A DNA stretch of 64,000 nt from Pseudorhodoferax soli (GTDB taxonomy: Bacteria; Pseudomonadota; Gammaproteobacteria; Burkholderiales; Burkholderiaceae_C), in contig NZ_QPJK01000009.1 in the NCBI RefSeq assembly GCF_003337555.1, positions 1 to 64,000 on the forward strand, in the 5' to 3' direction. Below the pieces are notes generated by a model. That model was given only the letters and a program-made list of their open reading frames with translations. It was not told where the DNA came from and did not search any database. Positions 16,675-28,513 of this stretch are shown here, piece after piece. The first letter of the stretch is position 1; each line of letters begins with the position of its first letter. The position numbers and the translations under genes are program-made.

Positions 16675-18950
16675 GCGCCAGCCTGCCGCAGGCCGCTGGC
16701 GGCGTGGATCCGCGCCGCGCCCGCGCCCTGCGCTGGGCCGTGGGCATCGGTGCCGCCGTGATCCTGGGCCTGGGCCTGGTGCTGCTGTTCCTGCTGACCC
16801 AGGCCACGAACAACCGTGAACTCTACGAGCGCAACTACGCGCGGCTCTTCGTGCTGAACGTGGTGGTTGCCAGCGTGTTGGCGGCCGTGATCCTGTGGGC
16901 CATGGTGCGGCTCGCCGTGCGTGTGCGGCGCGGGCGCTTCGGCAGCCGGCTGCTGGTCAAGCTGGCGGCCATCTTCGCGCTGGTCGGGCTGGTGCCGGGG
17001 CTGGTCATCTACGTCGTGTCCTACCAGTTTGTCTCGCGCTCCATCGAGAGCTGGTTCGACGTCAAGGTCGAGGGCGCGCTCGATGCCGGCGTGAACCTGG
17101 GCCGCACCACGCTGGAGGTGCTGGCCAACGACCTGGGCAACAAGACGCGCATCGCCAGCGGCCAGCTGGCCGAGGTGCCGGACGCCGCGGCCGGCCTGAC
17201 ACTGGAGCGGATCCGCGACCAGTTGGCCGCCAGCGAGGTGGTGCTGTGGAGCGCCTCCGGCCAGCTGATCGCCAGTGCTGGCCAGTCCAGCGTGCTGCTC
17301 ACGCCCGAGCGCGTCACGGCCCAGCAGCTGCGCAATGCACGCAACCAGCGCGTGGTCGCCATGGTCGAAGGCCTGGACGATCCCATCCCCGGTGCGGCTG
17401 CCCAAGGCCGCGTCAAGGCCTTGGCGCTGGTGCCCAGCGCCAGCGTGGGGCTGCTGGCAGAACCGCGCTTCCTGCAGGCCAGCCAGCGCCTGCCCCAGGT
17501 GCTGGTCGACAACGCGCTGGCGGTCCAGGAGGCCAACCGCGAATACCAGGAGCGCGCGCTGGCCCGCACCGGCCTGCAGCGCATGTACATCGGCACGCTC
17601 ACGCTGAGCCTGTTCCTCGCGGTGTTCGGCGCCGTGCTGCTCGCCGTGCTGCTGGGCAACCAACTGGCCCGCCCGCTGCTGCTGCTGGCCCACGGCGTGC
17701 GCCAGGTGGCCGCGGGCGACCTCACGCCCAAGGCCGTGCTGCAAAGCCGCGACGAGCTGGCCGGCCTCACGCGCTCGTTCGCCGACATGACGCAGCAGCT
17801 GTCCGACGCGCGCCAGGCCGCCGACCACAGCATGGAGCAGCTCGACCACGCCCGCGCCAACCTGCAGACCATCCTGGACAACCTGACCTCCGGGGTCATC
17901 GTGCTCGATGCGAATGGCCGCGTGCTCTCGTCCAATCCCGGCGCCACGCGCATCCTGCGCGCGCCGCTGGCCGCTTTCGAAGGCCAGCCGCTGGCCGCGG
18001 TCGCCGGCCTGGATATCCTGGCGCAAAGCGTGCAGACCCAGTTCGAGCGGCTGGACGAAGGCCGCGACCACCATGGGCTGGACCATTGGCAGCAGTCCTT
18101 CGAGCTGCATGCTGCGCAGTCGGCGTTCTCGCAGGACGCGGTGGTGCTGCTGGCGCGCGGCGCGCAGCTGCCCGACCAGACGCGGCTGCTCGTGTTCGAC
18201 GACATCTCCGAGATCGTCTCGGCCCAGCGCGCACAGGCCTGGGGCGAGGTGGCGCGCCGGCTCGCGCACGAGATCAAGAACCCGCTCACGCCGATCCAGC
18301 TGTCGGCCGAGCGGCTGCAGATGAAGCTCGAGCCCAAGCTCGATGGCGAGGCCGAACGCGCGCTCCTGGGCAAGTCCGTGCGCACCATCGTCGAACAGGT
18401 CGATGCCCTCAAGCGGCTGGTCAACGAGTTCCGCGACTACGCGCGCCTGCCTGCGGCCGAACTCAAGCCCCTGGATCTCAATGCGCTGGTGCACAACGTG
18501 ATGCAGCTCTATCCGCAGGAAGGCGCGGCCGTGCCCGTGCTGCTCGACCTGGACGCGCGGTGCCCGCCCATCCGCGGCGATGCAGAGCAACTGCGCCAGG
18601 TCATCCACAACCTGCTGCAGAACGCGCAGGATGCCACCGAGGCCGGTGGCCGCCAGGCCGGTGCCGAAGACGGTGGCGCCGTGCGCTTGCGCACGCAATG
18701 GCTGGAGCAGACGCAGCGCGTGCGCCTGTCGGTGCGCGACCAGGGCACCGGCTTTCCCGAAGCGCTGCTCAAGCGCGCCTTCGAACCCTATGTCACGACC
18801 AAGCCGCGCGGCACCGGACTGGGCCTCGCGGTCGTCAAGAAGATCGCCGACGAACACCGTGCGCGCATCGACCTTGCGAATCGCGTGGTCGATGGCGTCG
18901 TGATCGGTGCGCAAGTGTCGTTATCATTCGCCGTTGATGGCGCGGCCTAG
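16671..18950 (+). CDS. ntrY: NtrY-like membrane sensor histidine kinase
   Basis: A 759-aa kinase. Membrane helices lie at about residues 20-43, 61-83, 91-115 and 302-325, giving a large periplasmic loop after helix 3. A HAMP domain follows, then a PAS domain (about 395-500, ILDNLTSGVIVLDANGRV), a HisKA dimerisation domain with phosphoacceptor H533 in HEIKNPLTPIQ, and a HATPase domain with N box HNLLQNAQDA and GTGLGLAVVKK. This is the NtrY layout; the usual role is nitrogen- or redox-linked signalling. The GTG start overlaps the DUF4390 stop by four bases. The partner regulator follows 43 bases downstream. Confidence 0.9.
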   Translation: MSASLPQAAGGVDPRRARALRWAVGIGAAVILGLGLVLLFLLTQATNNRELYERNYARLFVLNVVVASVLAAVILWAMVRLAVRVRRGRFGSRLLVKLAAIFALVGLVPGLVIYVVSYQFVSRSIESWFDVKVEGALDAGVNLGRTTLEVLANDLGNKTRIASGQLAEVPDAAAGLTLERIRDQLAASEVVLWSASGQLIASAGQSSVLLTPERVTAQQLRNARNQRVVAMVEGLDDPIPGAAAQGRVKALALVPSASVGLLAEPRFLQASQRLPQVLVDNALAVQEANREYQERALARTGLQRMYIGTLTLSLFLAVFGAVLLAVLLGNQLARPLLLLAHGVRQVAAGDLTPKAVLQSRDELAGLTRSFADMTQQLSDARQAADHSMEQLDHARANLQTILDNLTSGVIVLDANGRVLSSNPGATRILRAPLAAFEGQPLAAVAGLDILAQSVQTQFERLDEGRDHHGLDHWQQSFELHAAQSAFSQDAVVLLARGAQLPDQTRLLVFDDISEIVSAQRAQAWGEVARRLAHEIKNPLTPIQLSAERLQMKLEPKLDGEAERALLGKSVRTIVEQVDALKRLVNEFRDYARLPAAELKPLDLNALVHNVMQLYPQEGAAVPVLLDLDARCPPIRGDAEQLRQVIHNLLQNAQDATEAGGRQAGAEDGGAVRLRTQWLEQTQRVRLSVRDQGTGFPEALLKRAFEPYVTTKPRGTGLGLAVVKKIADEHRARIDLANRVVDGVVIGAQVSLSFAVDGAA

Positions 18951-18993
18951 CTGCCCGCTCGATGGCAAACGGCAACTGCGCTTCTTCTGAACA

Positions 18994-19698
18994 ATGGCAA
19001 ACATACTCGTGGTCGACGACGAACTGGGGATTCGGGATCTGCTCTCCGAAATCCTCAACGACGAAGGCCACAACATCGAGCTGGCCGAGAACGCGGCCCA
19101 GGCCCGTGCAGCCCGCGCACGTGCCCGTCCTGACCTGGTGCTGCTGGACATCTGGATGCCCGACACCGACGGCGTCTCGCTGCTCAAGGAATGGTCGAGC
19201 GCCGGCACGCTGACGATGCCGGTGATCATGATGAGTGGCCACGCCACCATCGATACCGCCGTCGAGGCGACCAAGATCGGCGCGCACTCCTTCCTCGAAA
19301 AGCCGATCACGCTGCAAAAGCTGCTCAAGGCCGTGGAACAGGCGTTGGCGCGCAATGCGCTGCGCAAGCCCGGGCTGCCGGGTGCGCCCATCTCCGGTGT
19401 GGCCGAGGCCAAGGCCGAGCCGGCCGATGCGGTGGCCATGCCGGGCACGCTGGGCAGCGCCCCTGCAGTGGTCGTGGCCGACAGCGGCCCGCAGGCGCGC
19501 CAGACCTTCGAACTCGACAAGCCCCTGCGCGAAGCGCGCGACGGCTTCGAGAAGGCCTACTTCGAATTCCATCTCGCCCAGGAAGGCGGCTCCATGACGC
19601 GCGTCGCCGAAAAGACCGGTCTGGAGCGCACGCACCTCTACCGCAAGCTGAAGCAATTGGGTGTCGATCTCTCCCGCGGCAAACGTGCCGCAATTTGA
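18994..19698 (+). CDS. Short NtrX-like response regulator (receiver + Fis-type HTH, no AAA+ domain)
   Basis: A 234-aa regulator. The receiver domain (residues 1-120) has the acidic pocket DDE near residue 9, phospho-acceptor D52 in LLDIWMPDTDG and the conserved K in EKPIT. A flexible alanine/proline-rich linker of about 60 residues follows. The C terminus (about 185-228) is a Fis-type helix-turn-helix, MTRVAEKTGLERTHLYRKLKQLGV, as in NtrX. Full NtrX is about 450 aa with a sigma-54 AAA+ domain in the middle; that domain is absent. The frame is intact and the linker is clean, so this looks like an established short form that binds DNA without sigma-54 ATPase activity. No clear ribosome binding site precedes the ATG. 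Confidence 0.88.
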   Translation: MANILVVDDELGIRDLLSEILNDEGHNIELAENAAQARAARARARPDLVLLDIWMPDTDGVSLLKEWSSAGTLTMPVIMMSGHATIDTAVEATKIGAHSFLEKPITLQKLLKAVEQALARNALRKPGLPGAPISGVAEAKAEPADAVAMPGTLGSAPAVVVADSGPQARQTFELDKPLREARDGFEKAYFEFHLAQEGGSMTRVAEKTGLERTHLYRKLKQLGVDLSRGKRAAI

Positions 19699-19718
19699 TA
19701 TATACTCATAGGCTCCCC

Positions 19719-19794
19719 GGCCCGGTAGCTCAGTTGGTAGAGCAGCGGATTGAAAATCCGCGTGTCGTTGGTTCGATTCCGACCCAGGCCACCA
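19719..19794 (+). tRNA. trnF: tRNA-Phe (anticodon GAA)
   Basis: A 76-nt cloverleaf with encoded CCA. Anticodon GAA is at 19752-19754, D arm GCTCAGTTGGTAGAGC, T loop TTCGATT. The acceptor stem GGCCCGG/CCAGGCC has one C-A mismatch at pair 5-68, with all other pairs intact. A TATACT -10-like element at 19701-19706 lies just upstream, so it may have its own promoter. A strong terminator follows ten bases downstream. Confidence 0.94.
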
Positions 19795-19803
19795 AATCCA
19801 AGC

Positions 19804-19838
19804 AAGGCGCTGCAACCATCAGGTTGCAGCGCCTTTGT
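19804..19838 (+). terminator. Terminator after tRNA-Phe
   Basis: A perfect 14-bp stem (AAGGCGCTGCAACC at 19804-19817 with GGTTGCAGCGCCTT at 19822-19835), four-base loop and a short T-rich tail. It lies between tRNA-Phe and the convergent EAL gene that ends at 19859, so it can insulate both. Confidence 0.9.
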
Positions 19839-19858
19839 CTTTGGTGCTGCGCAAAGGC

Positions 19859-21556
19859 TCAATGCAGCCGTCTTGGCGCCGTCCCTGCCTTCAGCGCCAA
19901 GGGCCGCTGCATGGCCATGGTGTGCACGAGCGACGCGGCCGGCACCGGCCGAGCGAAGTAGTAGCCCTGGAACAGCTGGCAACCGCGCTCCGCCAGTTCT
20001 CGCACTTCCAGCTCGGTCTCCGCGCCTTCGGCCACCACCTGCAGGTCCAGGCCCTTGGCCAGCGCGATCAGTGCGCTGCAGATGGCCTGGCTCTGGCGCA
20101 GGCCCTGCACGCCGCTGACGAATTCGCGGTCGATCTTGAGCTTGTCGAAAGGCAGGGTGCGCAGCGCGCTCATGCTGGCGTAGCCGGTGCCGAAGTCGTC
20201 GATGGCGATCCGGATGCCGGCCTCGCGCAGGCGTGTGAACACGCGCCGCGTGTGGGCGTGGTCGGCGGTGGCGGCGGTCTCGGTCAGTTCGATCTCGAGC
20301 TGGTCCGGGGCGATCCCGTAGTGGGCGATGGTGTCGATGACGAGCTGGTGCAGCGCCGGGTTCTGGAACTGCCGGGCCGACACGTTGATGGCCAGGCGAA
20401 AGCCGGGCAGTTCGCCGGCGTTCCATTCCTTCAGCTGCGCGCAGGCCTGGCGCAGCACCCACAGGCCGAGCGGCTCCATGAGGCCCGAGGCTTCGGCCGC
20501 GCCGATGAAGGCCTGCGGCAGCACCATGCCGCGCTCGGGGTGGTTCCAGCGCAGCAGGGCCTCGGCGCCGACGGTGCGGCCGGCCTGCAGGTCCACCACG
20601 GGCTGGAAGTGCAGCACGAACTCGTCGTGCTGCAGCGCACGGCGCAGCTCGTGCTCCAGCCGCAGGCGCTGCTGCGCGGTTTCGCGGGCTTGCGGCGAAT
20701 GCAGCGCCACCGGCGTCAACGCGCTGGCCCGGCTGGCGGCGGAGACGGCCGCATCGACCAGGGCGGCCGGGCTGGCTGCGTCCACCGGGTACGCGGCCAG
20801 GCCGGCGTGCAGCACCGGATGCACCACGATGGCCCCAACGGGGCATTCCTGCGCGCAGCTGGCCAGGCCGGCGCGCACGCCTTCCGCCACGCCATCGCCG
20901 GCACCGACCAGGCAGCCGAAGGCCCGCGCGCCGATGCGCGAGAGCTGGTCGTCGAAGGCGGCGTGTCCGCGCAGCCGCGCGCCGATCTGGCGCATGGCCT
21001 CTTCGGCATGGCGCACGTCCAGCGTGTGGGTGATGCGCGGCAGGTTGTCGAACTGCAGCGCCGCGACGACCACCGGCCGGCCGCTGGCGATGCGTTGGGC
21101 CACCTGTTGCTCGAAATGCCGGCGGTTGGGCAGGTCGGATGCCTCGTCGATGTACGACAGGCGGTGCAGCGCCGCGCCCAGCTCCTGCAAGGTTTGCTGG
21201 GCGTCGGCCATCAGCGTGCCGGCCTCGTCCGTGTAGCCCCCGGGCAGCGCAGCGTGCTGTCGGCCCTCGCGGAAGGCGCGCAGCGCGCGCGAGGTCAGCG
21301 TCACGGGCCGCAGCAGGTGGCCCAGCGCCAGCAGCGTCGCCGCCGTGCCCAGCAGCGTGGCGGCGAGCGTGACGAGCAAGGTCTCGACCAGCATGCGCCA
21401 GTCGCCCGAACTGCGGAACACAGACCAAAGCGCCAGCACGATCAGCGGCACGTGGATGCCGAGAAAAGCCAGCAACAGGATCTTGGCGCGGTAGTTCAGG
21501 CGCCGCAGGGCGGCGAGCTTGCGGTAGAGCCAGAGACTGCCATCGGAAGTTTCCAT
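19859..21556 (-). CDS. Membrane EAL-domain c-di-GMP phosphodiesterase with degenerate GGDEF domain
   Basis: A 565-aa protein. Two N-terminal membrane helices (about residues 24-47 and 54-81) lead into a HAMP-like linker and a GGDEF fold (about 130-280). The catalytic GGDEF signature is replaced by GARAF near residue 209, so cyclase activity is very unlikely. The EAL domain (about 310-560) has the signature EALLRW, plus NVSARQFQNP, ELTETA, DDFGTGYASM, KIDREFV and VVAEGAE, the metal- and substrate-binding set of active phosphodiesterases. It probably hydrolyses c-di-GMP, with the dead GGDEF as a regulatory domain. There is only a very short region between the two helices for periplasmic sensing. 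It is the last gene on this strand before tRNA-Phe. Confidence 0.9.
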   Translation of the reverse strand: METSDGSLWLYRKLAALRRLNYRAKILLLAFLGIHVPLIVLALWSVFRSSGDWRMLVETLLVTLAATLLGTAATLLALGHLLRPVTLTSRALRAFREGRQHAALPGGYTDEAGTLMADAQQTLQELGAALHRLSYIDEASDLPNRRHFEQQVAQRIASGRPVVVAALQFDNLPRITHTLDVRHAEEAMRQIGARLRGHAAFDDQLSRIGARAFGCLVGAGDGVAEGVRAGLASCAQECPVGAIVVHPVLHAGLAAYPVDAASPAALVDAAVSAASRASALTPVALHSPQARETAQQRLRLEHELRRALQHDEFVLHFQPVVDLQAGRTVGAEALLRWNHPERGMVLPQAFIGAAEASGLMEPLGLWVLRQACAQLKEWNAGELPGFRLAINVSARQFQNPALHQLVIDTIAHYGIAPDQLEIELTETAATADHAHTRRVFTRLREAGIRIAIDDFGTGYASMSALRTLPFDKLKIDREFVSGVQGLRQSQAICSALIALAKGLDLQVVAEGAETELEVRELAERGCQLFQGYYFARPVPAASLVHTMAMQRPLALKAGTAPRRLH

Positions 21557-21650
21557 GCGTGAACCCGGTGGATGCGGTATTGGCGACCGCGCGCACGGAT
21601 TCTCTGGCCTGCGCCGCCTGGCGGAAAGCGCAGTCTTGTGGATGAGTGCG

Positions 21651-25979
<4,329 letters not shown>

Positions 25980-26013
25980 GGGCCGGCGATTGTGGCCCGC
26001 GCGCCGCGCGGCG

Positions 26014-26232
26014 TCAGGCGTCCAGCTGGATCGCCCCTTCGGACAGATAGCGTTTGAAGTCGGCGATCGGCATGGCCGTGCTGCTGCGCACCTCGCCGCC
26101 ATCGTCGTGCCAGCTGAGCGTGGCGTCCTGCGCCGTGGTCGTGACCTCGACCGGGCCCTTGCGGATCGGGATCAGTGGGCCGTCGCCCTCGCGGTACTCC
26201 ACCTTGCCCGTGATCTGTGCTTTTTGTGCCAT
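26014..26232 (-). CDS. Conserved small hypothetical protein
   Basis: A 72-aa protein, MAQKAQITGKVEYREGDGPL at its start and SEGAIQLDA at its end. I do not recognise a domain. It is hydrophilic, has no signal peptide or membrane segment, and looks beta-rich. The ATG at 26232 is set by AGGAG six bases upstream; a TTG two codons earlier is too close to that site. It sits directly upstream of the lhr gene on the same strand and is probably cotranscribed with it. Confidence 0.7.
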   Translation of the reverse strand: MAQKAQITGKVEYREGDGPLIPIRKGPVEVTTTAQDATLSWHDDGGEVRSSTAMPIADFKRYLSEGAIQLDA

Positions 26233-26387
26233 GCGCAACTCCTGGACACCGTGTCCGTTCCTCCGAGCATCCCGCGGTGCCTGCCCGCGCGCCAGCGGAC
26301 GGCAGGCGTTCGGCCCGTGGGTGTTCTCCTACGGTGCGCTGGCGGCCGCGTGTGCAGAATGCGCCGACCTCGCAGCCAGGACCACCG

Positions 26388-28454
26388 ATGTTCATCACTC
26401 TCGCCAGCGGCGCCACCATCGTCCTTTCCAGCTTCCTGCTGTTCCTCGTGCAGCCCATCCTGGCCAAGCAGATCCTGCCCTGGTTCGGCGGCAGTTCGGC
26501 GGTGTGGACGGTCAGCATGGTGTTCTTCCAGTGCGCGCTGCTGGCCGGGTACGTGTATGCCCACTGGCTGCAGGCACGCCCACCGCGCGTGCAGCGCGTG
26601 GTGCATCTGGCGTTGCTGGCGGCCGCGCTGCTGACGCTGCCCATCGTGCCGGACGCCGTGTTCAAGCCGGCCGGCGAGGCCGATGCCGCGCGCGGCATCC
26701 TGGCGCTGCTGGTGGTCACCGTGGGCCTGCCCTACATGTCGCTGGCCGCCACCTCGCCGCTGCTGCAGCGCTGGCTCAGCCAAGCCGTGGTGCCGGCGCA
26801 GCAGCGCCAGGTCTACCGGCTGTTCGCCTGGTCCAACGCGGGCTCGCTGGCGGCGCTGCTGGCCTATCCCTTCCTGGTGGAGCCCTGGTTCGACAGCGGC
26901 ATCCAGTCGCGCGCCTGGAGCGTGGCCTACGGGGTCTTCGCACTGGCCTGCGCCGGCGTGGCCTGGCGCGCCACCGGGGCCGCGGGGGCGGCCACACAGG
27001 CGCATGCCGCGCCGGCCACAGAGCCCGTGCCTGGCCTGGGCCTGCACGCGGTGTGGACGCTGCTGGCCATGCTGCCCTCGGCCTTGCTGCTCGCGGTCAC
27101 CACGCACATGACGCAGAACGTGGCCTCCATCCCCTTCCTGTGGATCGTGCCGCTGGCGCTGTACCTGCTGTCCTTCATGCTGGTGTTCGAGGGCCGGGGC
27201 GGGCGCGGCTGGTATCTGGGGCCGGTGGCGCGCCGGCTTTGGCTGCTGCCCACGCTGGCCGTGACCGTGGCCATGGCCTGGGCGCTGTCGGCGAGCAACG
27301 GCGTGCTGCACATCCGGGTCGCGATCCCGCTGTTCGCCAGTGGGCTGTTCCTGGTGTGCATGGTCTGCCACGGCGAGATGGCGGCGTTGCGGCCGCCGCC
27401 GCAGCACCTCACGCGGTTTTACCTGTGCATGGCGCTGGGCGGGGCCATCGGCGGGCTGGGCGTGGGCCTGGTCGCGCCGCGCGTGTTGACGGCCTACTGG
27501 GAGCTGCCGGGCCTGCTGCTGGCCGTCACGCTGGTCGGCCTGCTGGCCGGCTGGCGCGCGGGGTTGGGGCGCTGGTCGCTGCGCGCGCTGCCGCTCGCGG
27601 CGGCGCTGGCGGGGGTGGGCGGGGTGTCCTGGTACGGCCTCGAGTACGTGCGCGCCCAGCATGCCGGCAGCATCGCCAGCGCGCGCAACACCTACGGCAT
27701 GCTGCGCGTGACCCAGGCCGGCAGCGGCGACGACGAGGTGCGCCGCCTGCTGCACGGCACCATCATGCACGGCGAGCAATACACGGCCGAAGACCGGCGC
27801 CGCAAGCCCACCAGTTACTACGGCGAGACCAGCGGCATCGGCCGTGTGCTGGCCACCAAGGGCGAGGCGGGGCCGCTGCGCGTGGGCTCTGTGGGCCTGG
27901 GCACCGGCACGCTGCTGAGCTACGCGCGGGCGGGTGACGACTACATCGTCTACGAGCTCGACGCCCAGGTGGTCGAGGCCGCGCGGCGCTGGTTCCGCTA
28001 CATCGCCGATGCGCCCACCGCGCCGCAGATGCGGCTGGGCGATGCGCGCCTGTCGATGGAACGCGAGCTGGCCGAAGGCCGGCCGGGCGGCTACGACGTG
28101 ATCGCGGTCGATGCGTTCTCCAGCGACTCGATCCCCGTGCACCTGCTCACGCGCGAGGCGCTGGGCGTGTACCTGGCGCACCTGAAGCCCGATGGGCTGG
28201 TGGCCTTCCACATCTCCAACCGCTACCTGGACCTTGCGCCAGTGGTGGCACAGCTGGCCCAGGCCCACGGCCTCGTGGCCTGGCAGGTCGACGACAGCCC
28301 CGTCGAGGACCATCTGAGCTTCACCAGCTGGGTGCTGGTCGGCCGCAGCATCCCCGACCCCATGCAGGAAGCCGGCTGGCTGCTGGCGCCCCCGCCCGGC
28401 GCGCCGCTGTGGACGGACCAGTACAACAACCTGTTCAAGACGCTCAAGTTCTGA
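26388..28454 (+). CDS. Membrane-fused spermidine-synthase-like (aminopropyltransferase-fold) protein
   Basis: A 688-aa fusion. The N-terminal ~430 residues hold about ten hydrophobic helices (first ones MFITLASGATIVLSSFLLFL and FFQCALLAGYVYAHWL). The C-terminal ~230 residues are a spermidine-synthase Rossmann fold with the nucleotide motif VGLGTGTLLSYA near residue 500, an acidic YELD loop and IAVDAFSSDSIPVHLLTREAL in place of the catalytic loop. Such proteins are annotated as fused MFS/spermidine synthase; whether they make polyamines is not established. No speD or other polyamine gene is nearby. The start at 26388 follows the AGGACCACCG stretch; an in-frame upstream extension of 57 codons is proline/arginine rich and rejected. 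Confidence 0.8.
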   Translation: MFITLASGATIVLSSFLLFLVQPILAKQILPWFGGSSAVWTVSMVFFQCALLAGYVYAHWLQARPPRVQRVVHLALLAAALLTLPIVPDAVFKPAGEADAARGILALLVVTVGLPYMSLAATSPLLQRWLSQAVVPAQQRQVYRLFAWSNAGSLAALLAYPFLVEPWFDSGIQSRAWSVAYGVFALACAGVAWRATGAAGAATQAHAAPATEPVPGLGLHAVWTLLAMLPSALLLAVTTHMTQNVASIPFLWIVPLALYLLSFMLVFEGRGGRGWYLGPVARRLWLLPTLAVTVAMAWALSASNGVLHIRVAIPLFASGLFLVCMVCHGEMAALRPPPQHLTRFYLCMALGGAIGGLGVGLVAPRVLTAYWELPGLLLAVTLVGLLAGWRAGLGRWSLRALPLAAALAGVGGVSWYGLEYVRAQHAGSIASARNTYGMLRVTQAGSGDDEVRRLLHGTIMHGEQYTAEDRRRKPTSYYGETSGIGRVLATKGEAGPLRVGSVGLGTGTLLSYARAGDDYIVYELDAQVVEAARRWFRYIADAPTAPQMRLGDARLSMERELAEGRPGGYDVIAVDAFSSDSIPVHLLTREALGVYLAHLKPDGLVAFHISNRYLDLAPVVAQLAQAHGLVAWQVDDSPVEDHLSFTSWVLVGRSIPDPMQEAGWLLAPPPGAPLWTDQYNNLFKTLKF

Positions 28455-28460
28455 AAACAG

Positions 28461-28496
28461 GCCGGCCCGGCTCCCCTGGAGGAGAGCCGGGCCGGC
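28461..28496 (-). terminator. Bidirectional terminator between convergent genes
   Basis: A 13-bp perfect inverted repeat (GCCGGCCCGGCTC at 28461-28473 with GAGCCGGGCCGGC at 28484-28496). On the minus strand it is followed by TGTTTT, so it mainly ends the tctBA transcript. It lies seven bases after the + strand gene and 17 before the tctA stop. Confidence 0.8.
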
Positions 28497-28513
28497 AGTG
28501 GGGGCCTGCGTTG

